From contig LKNH01000155.1 of the NCBI GenBank assembly GCA_001564135.1, forward strand, positions 1 to 6,162: a DNA stretch of 6,162 bases, in the 5' to 3' direction. Of this stretch, positions 5,532 through 6,162 are shown in pieces. Positions within the stretch are counted from its first letter, which is position 1; each line of letters starts with the position of its first letter. The notes beneath the pieces were generated by a model. That model ran no database searches and was not told the origin of the DNA. It worked only from the letters and a program-made list of their open reading frames with translations. Position numbers and translations under genes: made by a program. The stretch is from Halobacteriaceae archaeon Tc-Br11_E2g27. Its GTDB lineage: Archaea; Halobacteriota; Halobacteria; Halobacteriales; Haloarculaceae.

Positions 5532-6162
5532 TCAGTGTGCGTTGTCGCCAGGCGTTTCAACCAGTTGGTCGTAGACGCGTCGACACTGGTCTCGGACGAC
5601 CTCCATGGAAAGCCCGGCACGTGCTGCGAGTGCAAGCGCACCGCCCATACCGACACCCTCTTTCGCTTCGCCCGCAACGTACCCGGCCAGAGCGGGGTGG
5701 TCATATCCCTCAAACTCCGGGTCAGTAACCGTCAACGAGAGGTCAAGGTCAGTTGCAAGCCTCTGAATCCCTGCGGTTTCATCTTCTGCCACGAACACCG
5801 TCGTTGCGAGTTCGATATCCGCTGTCACACCTGCGTGTCGGGCCAGTGCGGCTGCCGCAGCCAACTGTGTTCCGCCGCCAAGCGTGACGGAGATGTCAGC
5901 ATCGGTCGCGCCGACAATCAAACCGGCGACGGTGGCAAGCATCGGGTCGCCCATCTGTCGGACGGCCTGAATCGGTTCACCTGCGGCATCGCCAGCCTCC
6001 AGCCCGCTTGCTTCGAGTCCTGCGTTGACCGTCTGTCGTTTGAGCGAAAGAGGATTCTCGGGAAGCGACGAGGAGACGTTCGGCCGCTCGCCGAGTGCCG
6101 TCAGCACGCCGAGTGCGGTTGTCGTTCCACCCGGAATCGTCTCCGCAAGAACGAGTTCGTCA
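5532..6162 (-). CDS. cobT: Archaeal CobT-like nicotinate-nucleotide:dimethylbenzimidazole phosphoribosyltransferase, 5'-truncated by the window edge
   Basis: Only the C-terminal 209 residues are present. The reading frame is open to the window edge at 6161, so the start lies outside. The GTG at 6107 is an internal valine codon, because the upstream in-frame residues form the conserved stretch AETIPGGTTTALG (fragment residues 6-18), a hallmark of the archaeal/cyanobacterial CobT-like family (TIGR00303, formerly UPF0284). Other conserved glycine-rich segments are TLGGGTQ (about 93-99) and EAKEGVGMGG (about 165-174). The family is usually about 340-350 residues, so roughly 140 are missing. Family members are linked to lower-ligand activation: transfer of phosphoribose from nicotinate mononucleotide to a base, giving alpha-ribazole 5'-phosphate, the substrate of CobS. 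The identity of the base cannot be read from sequence. It is the most upstream gene visible, and its stop lies five bases before the HAD gene. Family assignment is confident; the precise reaction is inferred from homologues and operon context. Confidence 0.85.
   Translation of the reverse strand, partial: DELVLAETIPGGTTTALGVLTALGERPNVSSSLPENPLSLKRQTVNAGLEASGLEAGDAAGEPIQAVRQMGDPMLATVAGLIVGATDADISVTLGGGTQLAAAAALARHAGVTADIELATTVFVAEDETAGIQRLATDLDLSLTVTDPEFEGYDHPALAGYVAGEAKEGVGMGGALALAARAGLSMEVVRDQCRRVYDQLVETPGDNAH

Noticed and set aside
6105..6107. GTG as the start of cobT
   Set aside because: Conserved family residues (IPGGTTTALG) lie upstream in the same frame and continue to the window edge, so the gene is truncated rather than short.

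Overview
The window is a slice of a cobalamin (vitamin B12) operon from an archaeon, almost certainly a haloarchaeon. The evidence is the acidic protein composition (many Asp/Glu, few Lys), the archaeal-type enzyme set (CobY in place of CobU, CbiZ, and the archaeal CobT-like family), and GGAGGTG/GGTGAT ribosome-binding sites matching an archaeal 16S 3' end. GC content looks like the high fifties by eye, which is modest for this group. I cannot name the species.

All supported genes lie on the minus strand, so the operon reads from right to left. In transcription order: the C-terminal part of cobT (6162-5532, start outside the window), a HAD-superfamily hydrolase (5526-4852), cbiB (4775-3843), cobS (3852-3103), cobY (3118-2492), a cobD-type PLP decarboxylase (2490-1480), cbiZ (1487-756), cobA (759-40), and the first few codons of a further gene (from about 11 or 29 leftward). 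Most junctions overlap or are separated by only a few bases. The exceptions are a 76-base gap between the HAD gene and cbiB, and the 28-base (or 10-base) gap after cobA. No RNA genes, mobile elements, CRISPR, terminators or long non-coding stretches were seen.

The genes cover nearly the whole late part of B12 synthesis, the nucleotide-loop assembly. CobD makes aminopropanol phosphate and CbiB attaches it to adenosylcobyric acid. CobY activates the product with GTP. CobT activates the lower base. CobS joins the two halves on the membrane, giving adenosylcobalamin 5'-phosphate. CobA adenosylates cobalt, and CbiZ feeds salvaged cobinamide back to cobyric acid. Steps with no recognised gene here are the final dephosphorylation (CobC/CobZ) and L-threonine phosphorylation. 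The unassigned HAD hydrolase is the obvious candidate for the former. That assignment is the most interesting open point, because its active-site motif I has Phe where classical HAD phosphatases have the second Asp.

Several long open frames are misleading. The longest open forms of cbiZ and cobD carry spurious N-terminal extensions, corrected here with Shine-Dalgarno positions, and the long plus-strand frames are shadows of the minus-strand genes.
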